Source: Streptomyces sp. M92 (GTDB lineage Bacteria > Actinomycetota > Actinomycetes > Streptomycetales > Streptomycetaceae). Taken from it: a DNA stretch of 64,000 nucleotides. Every line of letters starts with the position of its first letter. The stretch's first letter is position 1. Below, piece by piece: positions 8,145 through 16,874 of this stretch. The notes beneath the pieces are model-generated. The model did no database searches and was not told where the DNA came from. It saw nothing but the letters and a program-made list of their open reading frames with translations. The DNA lies in assembly GCF_028473745.1 (NCBI RefSeq), contig NZ_CP101137.1:3844001-3908000 (forward strand). The letters run 5' to 3'. The translations under genes were made by a program, and so were the position numbers.

Positions 8145-9569
8145 ATGTCCCAGACCACCACGGTGGCGGGCGGTGTCACCGCCCCCGCCGCGATCGGGGT
8201 CCGCCTGGACCGCATGCCGATCACCCCGATGCACCGAAGACTCACCATGGTCGTCGGCATCGGTCTGCTCTTCGACACATTCGAGAACAACCTCTCGGGC
8301 ACCATCGCCAAGGTGCTCCAGAACGACTTCGCCTTCGGAGCGACCGAGCTCAAGCTCGTCCTGGCCTCGGTGTTCATCGGCCAGTTCATCGGCTCGCTGG
8401 TGCTCGGCCGGGTCGCCGACCGGTTCGGCCGGCGCCGGGCCTTCCTGATCAACCTCGCCATCTACTCGGGTTTCTCCCTGCTGGGCGCCTTCTCGCCGAA
8501 CGCGGCCTGGCTGATCGTCACCCGCTTCCTGGCGGGCATCGGCATCGGTGCCGAACAGGTGCTGTCCGACTGCTACCTGGCCGACGTGCTGCCCGCCAAG
8601 CGGCGGGGCCGGTACATCGCCTGGGCCTACACCGTCGCCTTCTGCGGGGTGCCCGCCGTCGGCTTCGCCGCGCTGTGGCTGGTGCCCCTGTCCCCGCTGG
8701 GCATCGATGGCTGGCGCTGGCTGTTCGTGATCGGGTCACTGGGCTCCGCCGTGGTGTGGGTGCTGCGCCGTCGGCTGATCGAGTCGCCGAGGTGGCTGGC
8801 CGCCCAGGGCCGCACCGAGGAGGCCGAGCTGCTGGTGGCCGAGATGGAGAAGCAGGCCTACCCGGACCGTCCCGCGACGGTTCGCCCGGTGGCCGCGGAC
8901 ACCGCCGGACCGGTGGAACCGGCCGCGGTGCGCCACCGCGTGCGCGACGTGTTCGGCCGCGGCATGCGGCGCCGCACGGTGGTGCTGTGGATCTTCTGCG
9001 TGCTGTCCGTGGTCGGCTACTACGGTTTCGGCACGCTGGCCCCCCAGATCGTCGCGGCCAAGGGCTATGGCATCGTCGCGGGCATCGGCTTCACCGCGCT
9101 GTCCTTCCTGGGCTACCCGGTCGGTTCCGCGCTGGCCCTGCCGATCGTCGACCGGTTCGAGCGCCGGACGCTGGTCGCGGCCTCCGCGGCGGCGATGATG
9201 GTGGCCGGCCTCGGCTTCGCCTATGCCGGGTCCCCCGCGGTCATCGTGACGTTCGGCTTCGTCTACACCCTGTGCAGCAACGTCTTCTCCAGCGTCTCGC
9301 ACGTGTACCTCTCCGAGCAGTATCCGACCGCGATCCGCGCCACCGCGTCCGGCGCCGCCTACTCGCTGTCCAAACTCAGCGCCGCCGCACTGCCGTTCGT
9401 CCTGCTGCCGGTCCTGGACTCGCACGGCCCCGGTGCCCTGTTCGGGGTCATCGCCGCGGCGATGGCGGCCCTGGCGGCGACCGTCCTGCTGCTGGGCGAG
9501 CGCACCACCGGGGCTCCGGTCGACGGCGTCCCCGGCCCCCCGACCACCCCCGTGACGAAGAGGAGCTGA
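8145..9569 (+). CDS. MFS transporter, sugar-porter-like, 12 transmembrane segments
   Basis: A 474-residue major facilitator with the inter-helix 2-3 motif [13 protein letters not shown] near residue 90. A cytoplasmic ESPRWL motif lies near residue 209 before the central loop. A second half carries a DRFERRT repeat of the 2-3 motif. The ESPRWL motif is typical of sugar-porter/metabolite:H+ symporter MFS proteins rather than of DHA drug exporters. In this cluster it could import a precursor or export product or intermediate; sequence does not decide. The ATG at 8145 has AAGGAG upstream, and the ferredoxin gene follows after only 2 bp, so translation is coupled. Confidence 0.88.
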   Translation: MSQTTTVAGGVTAPAAIGVRLDRMPITPMHRRLTMVVGIGLLFDTFENNLSGTIAKVLQNDFAFGATELKLVLASVFIGQFIGSLVLGRVADRFGRRRAFLINLAIYSGFSLLGAFSPNAAWLIVTRFLAGIGIGAEQVLSDCYLADVLPAKRRGRYIAWAYTVAFCGVPAVGFAALWLVPLSPLGIDGWRWLFVIGSLGSAVVWVLRRRLIESPRWLAAQGRTEEAELLVAEMEKQAYPDRPATVRPVAADTAGPVEPAAVRHRVRDVFGRGMRRRTVVLWIFCVLSVVGYYGFGTLAPQIVAAKGYGIVAGIGFTALSFLGYPVGSALALPIVDRFERRTLVAASAAAMMVAGLGFAYAGSPAVIVTFGFVYTLCSNVFSSVSHVYLSEQYPTAIRATASGAAYSLSKLSAAALPFVLLPVLDSHGPGALFGVIAAAMAALAATVLLLGERTTGAPVDGVPGPPTTPVTKRS

Positions 9570-9571
9570 CG

Positions 9572-9898
9572 ATGGCCTACGTCATCGCGCTGCCCTGCGT
9601 CGACGTCAAGGACCGCTCCTGCGTCGACGAGTGCCCCGTGGACTGCATCTACGAGGGCCGCCGGGCCCTGTACATCCACCCCGACGAGTGCGTCGACTGC
9701 GGCGCCTGCGAACCCGTCTGCCCCGTCGAGGCGATCTGCTTCGAGGGCGACGTGCCCGCCGAGTGGGGCGACCACACCGCCTCCAACGCCGACTTCTTCG
9801 CCGCCGTGGGCTCGCCCGGCGGTGCCGCCGCACTCGGCGCCCTCGGTCACGACTCCCCGCTGGTGCGGGCCCTGCCCGAGGGGGTGGCCCGGGCATGA
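9572..9898 (+). CDS. 7Fe (3Fe-4S/4Fe-4S) ferredoxin
   Basis: A 108-residue FdxA-type ferredoxin. The N-terminal half has the CxxxxCxxxC pattern ([17 protein letters not shown]) and the centre has [16 protein letters not shown], the [4Fe-4S] ligands, followed by a C-terminal region that includes [13 protein letters not shown]. It transfers single electrons in the cytoplasm. Candidate acceptors in the cluster are the desaturase, the P450 and the diiron azoxy-forming oxygenase, all of which need reductant and none of which brings its own reductase domain. It starts 2 bp after the MFS stop and its last codon overlaps the FabI start (ATGA). Confidence 0.92.
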   Translation: MAYVIALPCVDVKDRSCVDECPVDCIYEGRRALYIHPDECVDCGACEPVCPVEAICFEGDVPAEWGDHTASNADFFAAVGSPGGAAALGALGHDSPLVRALPEGVARA

Positions 9899-10659
9899 GC
9901 GGACTCCTCGCCGGCAAGCGGATCCTGGTGACCGGGGTCGTCACGGACGCGTCCATCGCGTTCCACACGGCCCGCATCGCCCAGGAGGAGGGTGCCGAGG
10001 TACTCCTCACCGGCTTCGGGCGCCTCTCCCTGATCGAGCGCGTCGCCGGACGGCTGCCGAAGCCGGCGCCGGTGCTCGAACTCGACGTCACCGACCAGCG
10101 GCAACTGGCCGGCCTCGGGGACCGGATCCGCGAGCACACCGACACCCTGGACGGACTGGTGCACTCCATCGCCTACGGGCCGCGGGGCGCCTTCTCCTTC
10201 CTGGACGGCGACTGGGACGACGTGTCGACCGCCGTGCACGTGTCGGCGTACTCCCTGAAGTCGCTGACCACGGCCTGCCTGCCGCTGATGGAGCGGCGCG
10301 GCGGCTCGGTGGTCGGGCTGACCTTCGACGCCGCGGTCGCCTGGCCGCGCTACGACTGGATGGGCGTCGCCAAGGCCGCCCTGGAGTCGACCAGCCGCTA
10401 CCTCGCCCGGGACCTGGGCGGTCGCGGCGTCCGCTGCAACCTCGTCGCGGCGGGACCGCTGCGCTCCATGGCCGCCAAGTCCATCCCCGGGTTCGCCGAC
10501 CTCGCCGAGGTCTGGGAGCACCGGGCCCCGGCGGGCTGGGACCCCGCCGACCCGGACCCGGCGGCCCGCGGGGTCGTCGCCCTGCTGTCGGACTTCTTCC
10601 CGCGCACCACGGGGGAGATCGTGCACGTCGACGGAGGGGTGCACATGATGGGCGCCTGA
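9895..10659 (+). CDS. fabI: enoyl-ACP reductase, FabI/InhA type
   Basis: A 254-residue SDR of the FabI family: [20 protein letters not shown] (NAD-binding), [22 protein letters not shown], and the catalytic Tyr/Lys region [15 protein letters not shown] near residue 150, then [19 protein letters not shown]. It reduces trans-2-enoyl-ACP with NADH. Streptomyces have a housekeeping FabI, so this second copy inside the cluster is probably dedicated to the acyl chain built by the FabH/FabF/ACP set at 12.2-14.7 kb. It might also act in trans for the PKS module, whose own ER region is degenerate. It overlaps the ferredoxin stop by 4 bp, and a convergent terminator follows. Confidence 0.93.
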   Translation: MSGLLAGKRILVTGVVTDASIAFHTARIAQEEGAEVLLTGFGRLSLIERVAGRLPKPAPVLELDVTDQRQLAGLGDRIREHTDTLDGLVHSIAYGPRGAFSFLDGDWDDVSTAVHVSAYSLKSLTTACLPLMERRGGSVVGLTFDAAVAWPRYDWMGVAKAALESTSRYLARDLGGRGVRCNLVAAGPLRSMAAKSIPGFADLAEVWEHRAPAGWDPADPDPAARGVVALLSDFFPRTTGEIVHVDGGVHMMGA

Positions 10660-10678
10660 GCCCCGGGCCGGGCGCGGA

Positions 10679-10722
10679 GAAAGGGGCGGGAGCGGGTCGC
10701 GGACCCGGCTCCCGCCCCTTTC
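10679..10722. terminator. bidirectional hairpin between fabI and the SerRS gene
   Basis: A stem of about 20 bp with a single bulged C (arms 10679-10698 and 10702-10722, starting GAAAGGGGCGGGAG and ending CTCCCGCCCCTTTC) sits between two convergent genes, with A and U runs at its outer ends. Confidence 0.85.
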
Positions 10723-10742
10723 GCGGTGGCGTCCGCCGGCGC

Positions 10743-12020
10743 CTACGCGGTGTCCCCGCCCGGCAGGATCCGGTGGAAGCCGGTGTACGGGACGAGGGCC
10801 TCGGGCAGCACCACCGAGCCGTCCTCCCGCACACCCTGCTCCAGCAGCGCGGCGACCGTGCGGCCGATCGGCAGCGCCGAGCCGTTCAGCGTGACCGCCG
10901 GGGTCCTGCTCCCGTCGGGCCGCTTGACGCGGATGTCCGCGCGACGCGCCTGGAAGGTGCCGCAGTCGGAGACCGAGGAGATCTCCCGGTAGGAGCCGCT
11001 GCCCGGCAGCCACACCTCGACGTCGTAGGTCATCCGGGCGGAGAACCCGAGGTCAGCGGCCGGCAGCAGCACCACGCGGTGGGCCAGCTCCAGGCGCCTG
11101 AGGCACTCCTCGGCGTGGTTCACCATGAGTTCGAGCTGCGCGGCGGCGTCCTCGGGGGCGCAGACGCGCACCAGCTCCACCTTCTCGAACTGGTGCAGCC
11201 GCAGGATGCCGCGGGTGTCCCGGCCGTACGCCCCGGCCTCCGCCCGGAAGCACGGCGTGCTGGCGGTGAAGGCCAGCGGCAGCGAGCGGGAGTCGAGGAG
11301 CTGGCCGGCCACCAGGTTGGTCAGCGGGACCTCGGCGGTGGGGATCAGGAACAGCTCGCGCTCACCGACCCGGGTGCGGAACAGGTCGTCCTCGAACTTG
11401 GGCAACTGCCCGGTCCCGGTCATGGTGTCGCGGTCGACCAGGAACGGCACCGACTGCTCGGTGTAGCCGTGCTCGCGGGTGTGCAGGTCGAGGAGGAAGT
11501 CGCGCAGGGCCCGCTCCAGTCGTGCCCCGGCCCCGCGGGCGACGGCGAAGCGGGCACCGGACAGCCGGGCCGCGGCCGGGCCGTCGAGGATGCCGAGGGC
11601 CTCCCCGATGTCGGCGTGGTGGCGGGCGCCGTCCGCCGGACGCGGAGCGGGACCGCCCCGGCGTATCTCCACGGCCTCCTTCTCCGAGTCGCCGTCCGGG
11701 ACCGCGTCCAGGGGGATGTTGGGGATGGAGAGCAGCAGCTCGGTCAGGTGTGCCGCGGCCGTGCGGGCGGCGGCCTCGGCCCGCTGCACCTCGGTCCGCA
11801 GCGCCCGGGCGGACGCCTTCTCCTCCTCGGTCGGCGGGCCGGAGCGGCGGGCCTTGGCCGTGCGGTTCAGTTCGGTGCGCAGCCGGGTCACCTCCGCCTG
11901 CGCGCCGTTGCGCTCGCGCAGGGCGTCGGCCAGCGCGGCCGGGTCGAGGTCGTGGCGGCGGCGGGCCAGCCGCCGTACGGCCTGCGGCCCGTCCTTCAGC
12001 AGTTCTTGGGGATCGTGCAC
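10743..12020 (-). CDS. serS: seryl-tRNA synthetase, pathway-dedicated (VlmL-like)
   Basis: A 425-residue class II seryl-tRNA synthetase of normal length. Residues about 1-105 are the antiparallel coiled-coil arm that grips the long variable arm of tRNA-Ser ([20 protein letters not shown], then [20 protein letters not shown]). The catalytic core has [15 protein letters not shown] (serine site), [26 protein letters not shown] (motif 2) and [18 protein letters not shown] (motif 3). The GTG at 12020 follows CAGGAGTCCACC. Valanimycin's cluster has the same kind of second SerRS (VlmL), feeding seryl-tRNA to VlmA. This one sits with a VlmA-like transferase and two tRNA-Ser-like genes. Self-resistance is another possible role for a duplicated synthetase but is less economical here. 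Confidence 0.93.
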   Translation of the reverse strand: MHDPQELLKDGPQAVRRLARRRHDLDPAALADALRERNGAQAEVTRLRTELNRTAKARRSGPPTEEEKASARALRTEVQRAEAAARTAAAHLTELLLSIPNIPLDAVPDGDSEKEAVEIRRGGPAPRPADGARHHADIGEALGILDGPAAARLSGARFAVARGAGARLERALRDFLLDLHTREHGYTEQSVPFLVDRDTMTGTGQLPKFEDDLFRTRVGERELFLIPTAEVPLTNLVAGQLLDSRSLPLAFTASTPCFRAEAGAYGRDTRGILRLHQFEKVELVRVCAPEDAAAQLELMVNHAEECLRRLELAHRVVLLPAADLGFSARMTYDVEVWLPGSGSYREISSVSDCGTFQARRADIRVKRPDGSRTPAVTLNGSALPIGRTVAALLEQGVREDGSVVLPEALVPYTGFHRILPGGDTA

Positions 12021-12100
12021 GGTGGACTCCTGACGTGAGGCGGGGGGCGCGCCCGCGGACCGGCGGGGCGGGCGCCGTGCGGCCGGGTGCCGCACGGGAA

Positions 12101-12135
12101 CAGCCGCCCGGCGGAGGTGCTCCGCGGGGCGGCTG
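12101..12135 (-). terminator. hairpin after the fabF-like gene
   Basis: A 15-bp stem with one mismatch (12101-12115 and 12121-12135, 5-base loop) lies 20 bp downstream of the minus-strand ketosynthase stop and separates that operon from the SerRS gene. Confidence 0.65.
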
Positions 12136-12155
12136 CCGGTACGTGCCCGGACCGT

Positions 12156-13376
12156 TCAGGCCGGGGCGATGGCCAGGGCCGTGTTCTGGCCGCCGAAGCC
12201 CAGGGAGTTGCTCAGGGCGAGGTCGATGGGCAGGTAGGTGGCGGTCTGGGCGAGTTTGATGTCGATTCTGGAGTCGGGCATGACGAGGTTGGCGATGGGG
12301 GGCACGAGTTCGTGCTCGACGCTCAGCACGGTGAAGGCGGCCTCGACCGCCCCGGCCGCGCCGAGCAGGTGTCCGGTGACTCCCTTCGTGGATGTGACCA
12401 GCGGCTCCCCGCGCAGCGTCCGGCCGATCATGCGGGCTTCCGCCAGGTCGTTCAGCGGTGTCGACGTGCCGTGGGCGTTGACGTGCTGGACGTCGTCCGG
12501 GTCCGCGCCCGCGTCGGCGAGCGCGGCGCGGACGGCGGCCTCGATGCCCGCGCCGTCGGGGTGCGGCGACGTCATGTGGTGGGCGTCGGCGGTGGCGCCG
12601 TAGCCGATGATCCGGCCGTGCACGTGGGCGCCGCGGGCACGGGCGTCCGCCACCCGTTCCATGACGAGGATGCCGGCGCCCTCCCCGGCGACGAAGCCGT
12701 CCCGGTCGGCGTCGAACGGCCGGGACGCGGAGGCCGGGTCGTCGTGCCGCTTCGACAGCGCCCCCATCTGGGCGAAGCCGGCCATGACCAGCGGGGTGAC
12801 CATGGCCTCGCTGCCGCCCGCGAGGACGATGTCGCAGCGGCCGAGGGCGAGCAGGTCCCGGGCCGTGCCGATGGCGGTCGCGCCCGAGGCGCAGGCGGTG
12901 GCCACCACCAGGTTGGGCCCGGTCGCCCCGAACTCGAGGGCCGTCTGCCCGGCCAGCATGTTCGGCAGCTGCATGGGCAGCAACAGCGGCGAGACCCGGT
13001 CGGCGCCCTGCTCGCGCAGCACGTGGTGCTGTTCCTCGACGGTACCCGGGCCGCCGTCTGCGCAGCCCAGCACCACACCCACCCGAGCCCCGTCCCACGT
13101 CTGCGGATCGAGGCCCGCGTCGGCCACCGCCTCGTGCGCGGCGACCAGCGCGAACTGGACGAACCGGTCCAGGCGGTGGGCCCGCCGCGCGCTCAGCAGG
13201 CGCTCGGGGTCGAAGCCGGGCACCCGGCAGGAGATACTTACAGGGTTGTCCGTCAGCAGCGGATCGAGGGCGGCGGCCGGCCTGCCGTCGCAGACCGCCG
13301 CCCAGCTCGGCCCGACCCCGATACCGCCCGGGGTGACCAGGCCGAGCCCGGTGACGGCGATGTCCATTCCGGCCAT
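12156..13376 (-). CDS. 3-oxoacyl-ACP synthase II (FabF/RedR type)
   Basis: A 406-residue condensing enzyme with an intact Cys-His-His triad: ATACASGATAIG (Cys near residue 166), NAHGTSTPLND (His near 301) and TKGVTGHLLGAAGA (His near 337). It elongates acyl-ACP with malonyl-ACP. The start overlaps the ACP stop (TGATG). The order FabF-ACP-FabH on one strand is the order of redR-redQ-redP in prodiginine clusters, where these make a medium-chain acyl-ACP separate from primary metabolism. I infer the same here: a dedicated saturated chain that becomes the lipophilic part of the product. Confidence 0.92.
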   Translation of the reverse strand: MAGMDIAVTGLGLVTPGGIGVGPSWAAVCDGRPAAALDPLLTDNPVSISCRVPGFDPERLLSARRAHRLDRFVQFALVAAHEAVADAGLDPQTWDGARVGVVLGCADGGPGTVEEQHHVLREQGADRVSPLLLPMQLPNMLAGQTALEFGATGPNLVVATACASGATAIGTARDLLALGRCDIVLAGGSEAMVTPLVMAGFAQMGALSKRHDDPASASRPFDADRDGFVAGEGAGILVMERVADARARGAHVHGRIIGYGATADAHHMTSPHPDGAGIEAAVRAALADAGADPDDVQHVNAHGTSTPLNDLAEARMIGRTLRGEPLVTSTKGVTGHLLGAAGAVEAAFTVLSVEHELVPPIANLVMPDSRIDIKLAQTATYLPIDLALSNSLGFGGQNTALAIAPA

Positions 13377-13606
13377 CAGACCTTCGCGCTCCGCTCCTCC
13401 ATCAACCGGACCATGTCGGCCACGGTTTCCGCCTCCAGCAGATCGTCGTCGCTGACGTCCAGCCCGAGCTCGGACTTCAGCAGCAGCGACAGCTCCACCA
13501 CGGCCAGCGAGTCCAGCTCGATGTCCTCCCGGGTGGCCTCCGGAGTGATGGCCTCGGGCGACACCTTGAGCTTGTTGGACAGGATTTCCTTGAGCTGCTC
13601 CAGCAT
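13376..13606 (-). CDS. acyl carrier protein (RedQ-like)
   Basis: A 76-residue ACP with the phosphopantetheine site ELDSLAVVELSLLL (Ser near residue 39) and the usual acidic helices II and III. The ATG at 13606 follows AAAGGAACC. Its stop is fused to the start of the FabF-like gene, so the pair is translationally coupled. It is the likely shuttle for the acyl chain started by the FabH-like enzyme at 13713 and extended by the FabF-like enzyme. Confidence 0.92.
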   Translation of the reverse strand: MLEQLKEILSNKLKVSPEAITPEATREDIELDSLAVVELSLLLKSELGLDVSDDDLLEAETVADMVRLMEERSAKV

Positions 13607-13712
13607 GTCGGTTCCTTTCGACAGTTCTCTCGAAGGCGCAAGCGCCCGTTCTCCGCTGTGTCGGACAGCGCGTGTGGGAGGGGCCGGTCCGGGCCCCGCT
13701 TACGACGGAACG

Positions 13713-14720
13713 TCAGACGGTCGTTACCTCGGGCCAGACCAGCGTGGTCGCGCCCCAGGACAGCCCGCCGCCGAACGCGGTCAGCAGCAGCCGGTGCCCG
13801 GCGGTGAGCCGTCCCTGGGCCGCGCTCTCGGCCAGCAGCAGCGGCAGTGAGGCGGCGCCGGTGTTGCCGACCCGTGCGATGTTGCTCAGCCGCCGTTCGG
13901 CGGGGATGCCGAGCCGCTCCGAGACCGCTTCCAGGATGCGGGCGTTGGCCTGGTGCGCGGCGAACCGGTCGACGTCGCTCGGCCGCCAGCCGGCCCGCTC
14001 GGCCGCCTCGGTGGAGGTCGCGGTCATCCGCGCCACCGCGTGCCGGTAGGTGTCGCGGCCCATCATCCGGAAGAAGTGGTCCTCCGGCGCGGGATCCCGG
14101 CCGGACGACCGCTGCCGCGACCCTCCGGCCGGCACCTCGATCAGATCGCTCAGCCCGCCGTCGCTGCCCAGCACGAGCGGGCCCACCGCGCCCGGCTCCC
14201 CGGGAGAGCCGGCCCGCAGCAGCACCGCGCCCGCGCCGTCCGCGAAGATCACCGCCGTGGCGCGGTCCTCGGGGTTGATGATCGTCGTGAACGCGTCCGC
14301 GGCGATCAGCAGCACCCGGTCCGTCACCCCGGCGGCGATCAGGCCCGCCGAGCTGGCCAGGCCGTACAGGAAGCCGGAGCAGACGGCGGCCACGTCGAAG
14401 GCGGGCACCTCGCCGAGTCCGAGCCGCGCCGCGACCTGCGGCGCGGTGGCCGGGCACGGCTGGTCCGGGGTGGTGGTGGCCAGCACCACCGCGCCCGCCC
14501 GCCCGTCTCCCGCCGACTTCAGGGCCCGCTGGCCCGCCTCGACCGCCAGGTCGCTGGTTGCCGTGCCCGGGGCGACCACACGGCGCCGGGCGATGCCGGT
14601 GCGCGAGCGGATCCAGTCGTCCGAGGTGTCCAGACGCCGGGCCAGATCCTCGTTGGTGACCACGTCGGGCGGGACGTACGACCCGATCCCGCAGACCACG
14701 GCGGCCGGCCGGGTGCTCAC
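13713..14720 (-). CDS. 3-oxoacyl-ACP synthase III (FabH/RedP type)
   Basis: A 335-residue KAS III with the complete Cys-His-Asn triad: FDVAAVCSGFLYGLA (Cys near residue 116), FAAHQANARIL (His near 258) and SNIARVGNTGAASLPL (Asn near 288). N-terminal GSYVPPDVVTNEDL and DDWIRSRTGI are typical. It primes chain synthesis by condensing acyl-CoA with malonyl-ACP. The GTG at 14720 overlaps the stop of the diiron oxygenase gene (GTGA). A 106-bp gap to the ACP gene holds no obvious terminator, so FabH, ACP and FabF are probably one transcript. Confidence 0.93.
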   Translation of the reverse strand: MSTRPAAVVCGIGSYVPPDVVTNEDLARRLDTSDDWIRSRTGIARRRVVAPGTATSDLAVEAGQRALKSAGDGRAGAVVLATTTPDQPCPATAPQVAARLGLGEVPAFDVAAVCSGFLYGLASSAGLIAAGVTDRVLLIAADAFTTIINPEDRATAVIFADGAGAVLLRAGSPGEPGAVGPLVLGSDGGLSDLIEVPAGGSRQRSSGRDPAPEDHFFRMMGRDTYRHAVARMTATSTEAAERAGWRPSDVDRFAAHQANARILEAVSERLGIPAERRLSNIARVGNTGAASLPLLLAESAAQGRLTAGHRLLLTAFGGGLSWGATTLVWPEVTTV

Positions 14721-15709
14721 GCCTCCGGTCCCGGACCGCTGAGGACCTCCAGGGGCAGGCCCATGTAGGACATCCGGGCCTCGGCCATCTCGTCGGTCCA
14801 CCGCTCGGCCATGTCGTAGCGCTGCTCGGGAGTGGTGTCGAGCATCCGCACGCCGGGCCAGATCTCGTAGTCGCCGATCCGGTCGGCGTGCCGGAGCATG
14901 CCTTCCTGGAACAGCTCCTCGCGGTGGATCACGAACTCCCGGTCGGGGATCTCGTCCCACAGCCGCACGCCGGCCCGCAGGATCTCCAGCAGGCGCGGAC
15001 GGTACTCGGGGTGCGCGGCCACGTGGTCGCGCAGGATGGTGCTGGCCACCGTCAGATGGCGGATCTCGTCGATCGCGGTGCCGCGGGAGATCTCGCCGGT
15101 GGCCGGGGACAGGGGGGTCCACTTGCGTTCGCTCAGCTCGGCGGCCGGCGCCAGCACGCCCTCGATGACGATGGCGAACACGGCGACACCGCCGGGGAAG
15201 TCGGCCTGGTCCCGGACGATGTCGAGGGTGAAGTCGACCACCGGGTCCAGCACCCGGGCGCGGTAGTCCCGGGCCATCTCGTCGATGCTCTTCAGGAGCG
15301 TGTCGGCCGGGACGCCCAGCTCCACCAGGTGGTTGCGGAACACCCGGGCGTGCCGTGCCTCGTCGAGCAACTGGGTGGCGTAGAACTCCAGCTCGGGGAT
15401 GCCGGGCGCGATCGACACGTAGTGGCCGAGCAGCCGGGTGGCTATCTCCTCGGACAGCCCGCGCAGACCGAACTCCAGCACCAGCGCCTCGCGCAGCGGG
15501 CCCGGCTCCTTCAGGAAGTCCGGGACGATCGCGTCGTCGTGGTGGCCGGTCACGCCGCGGTCGCGCAGCGTGCCCTGGGCCACCGAGGTGATCCAGTAGG
15601 CGAGGTCGCACTCCTCGGGACCGAGGGTGAGTTCCTTCGCCCCGTCCAGCAGACCGGGCGCCTTGTCCCAGTCGGCCTCGGGGGCCACGAGTACCTTGGA
15701 CTGCGTCAT
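14717..15709 (-). CDS. ferritin-like diiron oxygenase (VlmB-like, azoxy formation)
   Basis: A 330-residue helical protein with two E-x-x-H iron-binding motifs, DEARHARVF near residue 117 and DEIRHLTVA near 217, each with an upstream Glu (LEFYATQ; IVIEGV), as in AurF-type N-oxygenases and the R2-like superfamily. In valanimycin biosynthesis the diiron enzyme VlmB oxidises an N-alkylhydrazine of serine by four electrons to the azoxy group. This gene lies within a run of valanimycin-type genes (flavin reductase and membrane protein immediately upstream, all overlapping by 4 bp), so I assign the same step. Oxidation of an amine to hydroxylamine is the alternative. Electrons may come from the ferredoxin at 9572. 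Confidence 0.87.
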   Translation of the reverse strand: MTQSKVLVAPEADWDKAPGLLDGAKELTLGPEECDLAYWITSVAQGTLRDRGVTGHHDDAIVPDFLKEPGPLREALVLEFGLRGLSEEIATRLLGHYVSIAPGIPELEFYATQLLDEARHARVFRNHLVELGVPADTLLKSIDEMARDYRARVLDPVVDFTLDIVRDQADFPGGVAVFAIVIEGVLAPAAELSERKWTPLSPATGEISRGTAIDEIRHLTVASTILRDHVAAHPEYRPRLLEILRAGVRLWDEIPDREFVIHREELFQEGMLRHADRIGDYEIWPGVRMLDTTPEQRYDMAERWTDEMAEARMSYMGLPLEVLSGPGPEA

Positions 15710-16263
15710 GACGCGGCGGCCTCCTTCGCCAGGTGCAGGGTGCCGGCGTGCAGGCGGCCGGCGTAGCTCAGTAGGGGGAGCCCTTCGTCCGCCCGGGCGC
15801 GCACGACGCGGCCGAGCAGCAGCTCGCTGTCGCCCGCGGCGTGGGCGGAGTGGAAGCGGCAGGTGTAGTGGGCGAGCGCGCCCGCGATGAGCGGAGCCTG
15901 CGCGTACGGGTCCGCCGTCCAGGCCAGGCCCGCGAACTGGGCGCTGCCGTCGGGGCGCCCGCTGTCGGCGAACCGGCGGGCCACCTCCGCCTGGTCACCG
16001 CCCAGCACGTTGATCGCGAACCGGCCCTCGGCGGCGGCCCGCCGCGCGAAGGACGAGCCGGCCCGCAGCACGACGCCGACGAGCAGCGGCTCGCGCGAGA
16101 CCAGGGTGACCGTGCTCGCGGTGGTGCCGTGCATCCGGCTCTCCGGGCCGGTGGTCAGCACCGACACCGGGGACGCCAGGTGGTAGAGCGCCCGGCGTCG
16201 TTCCGCGGGGTCCTGGCGGACGGGCCGGCGGGTGCGCGGGCCGGTCGCGGTCGCGATGCTCAT
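15706..16263 (-). CDS. NAD(P)H:flavin reductase (VlmR/HpaC type)
   Basis: A 185-residue flavin-reductase-domain protein: ASPVSVLTTG near residue 30, GTTASTVTLVSREPLLVGVV near 48 and GRFAINVLGGDQAEVARRFA near 82. It supplies reduced FAD/FMN to a partner monooxygenase. In the valanimycin cluster VlmR serves the isobutylamine N-hydroxylase VlmH; here the acyl-CoA-dehydrogenase-fold protein at 18841 is the probable partner. The ATG at 16263 overlaps the stop of the membrane protein upstream, and its own stop overlaps the diiron oxygenase start. The tight coupling implies balanced expression of the hydroxylamine and azoxy steps. Confidence 0.9.
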   Translation of the reverse strand: MSIATATGPRTRRPVRQDPAERRRALYHLASPVSVLTTGPESRMHGTTASTVTLVSREPLLVGVVLRAGSSFARRAAAEGRFAINVLGGDQAEVARRFADSGRPDGSAQFAGLAWTADPYAQAPLIAGALAHYTCRFHSAHAAGDSELLLGRVVRARADEGLPLLSYAGRLHAGTLHLAKEAAAS

Positions 16264-16853
16264 CGCAGTGCCTCCGCTTCCCTGGCCGCGGGCTCCCCGG
16301 CCCCGGTGGCCCGCGCCGCGGCGGCGTCCGCCCGCGGCGCCGGCACCGGCTTGCGGACCGGGATGTGCCCGACCGGCACCGGGTCCGCGGCATGTCCGAC
16401 CGGCTTGGGGTGGGGCAGACCCAGGTCGTCCAGGAGCCGCAGGTAGCCGGGCTGGCGGACCGGCTCGAAGGGCAGCGTGAAGGACTTCATGAAGTTGCCG
16501 AACAGCCCGCGGTCGCCGAAGAGGTGGAAGGGCAGCACCAGCAGCGCCCACTCCGGCTTCACCAGCCAGCACCACAGCGCGGCCACGGCGGCCTGGGTGA
16601 TGAGGCTGTGCATCACGTTGTACAGGACGTAGTACGCCTTGTGGATCGGCCGCCCGCCGCTGCGCCGGAACGCGATCGCGCCCGGAATGTAGCCGATCAG
16701 GTCGATGTAGAGAAAGAGGGCGATCGCCGGCAGCCAGCGGATCTCGTCGAAGTGGGCGATCATCAGGCCGGTGGTGACGGCGAAGCCCACGAGGTACTCG
16801 GCGCGGTGCAGCGAGTACGTGCGCGGTGTCTCGAACGGGTTTGCCTGGTCCAT
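16260..16853 (-). CDS. small His-rich membrane protein, candidate VlmO-like N-N bond-forming enzyme
   Basis: A 197-residue protein with about four membrane helices in residues 20-120 and a charged, Ala/Pro-rich cytoplasmic tail. Conserved-looking polar residues lie in or near the helices (YSLHRAEY, IAHFDEIRW, YNVMHS, LPFHLFGDRGLFGNFMKSF), which suggests a metal or substrate site rather than a passive anchor. In valanimycin biosynthesis the membrane protein VlmO rearranges an O-seryl alkylhydroxylamine into an N-N bonded hydrazine. This gene has the right type, size class and position (overlapping the flavin reductase and next to the diiron enzyme). Assignment is by context and topology; no alignment was possible. 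Confidence 0.72.
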   Translation of the reverse strand: MDQANPFETPRTYSLHRAEYLVGFAVTTGLMIAHFDEIRWLPAIALFLYIDLIGYIPGAIAFRRSGGRPIHKAYYVLYNVMHSLITQAAVAALWCWLVKPEWALLVLPFHLFGDRGLFGNFMKSFTLPFEPVRQPGYLRLLDDLGLPHPKPVGHAADPVPVGHIPVRKPVPAPRADAAAARATGAGEPAAREAEALR

Positions 16854-16874
16854 GGTCAGCAGCTCCCTGATGCG

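Noticed and set aside
9895..10659. FabI as a drug-resistance target copy
   Set aside because: Possible, but nothing suggests the product inhibits FabI. With FabH, ACP and FabF genes in the cluster a dedicated chain-building role is simpler.
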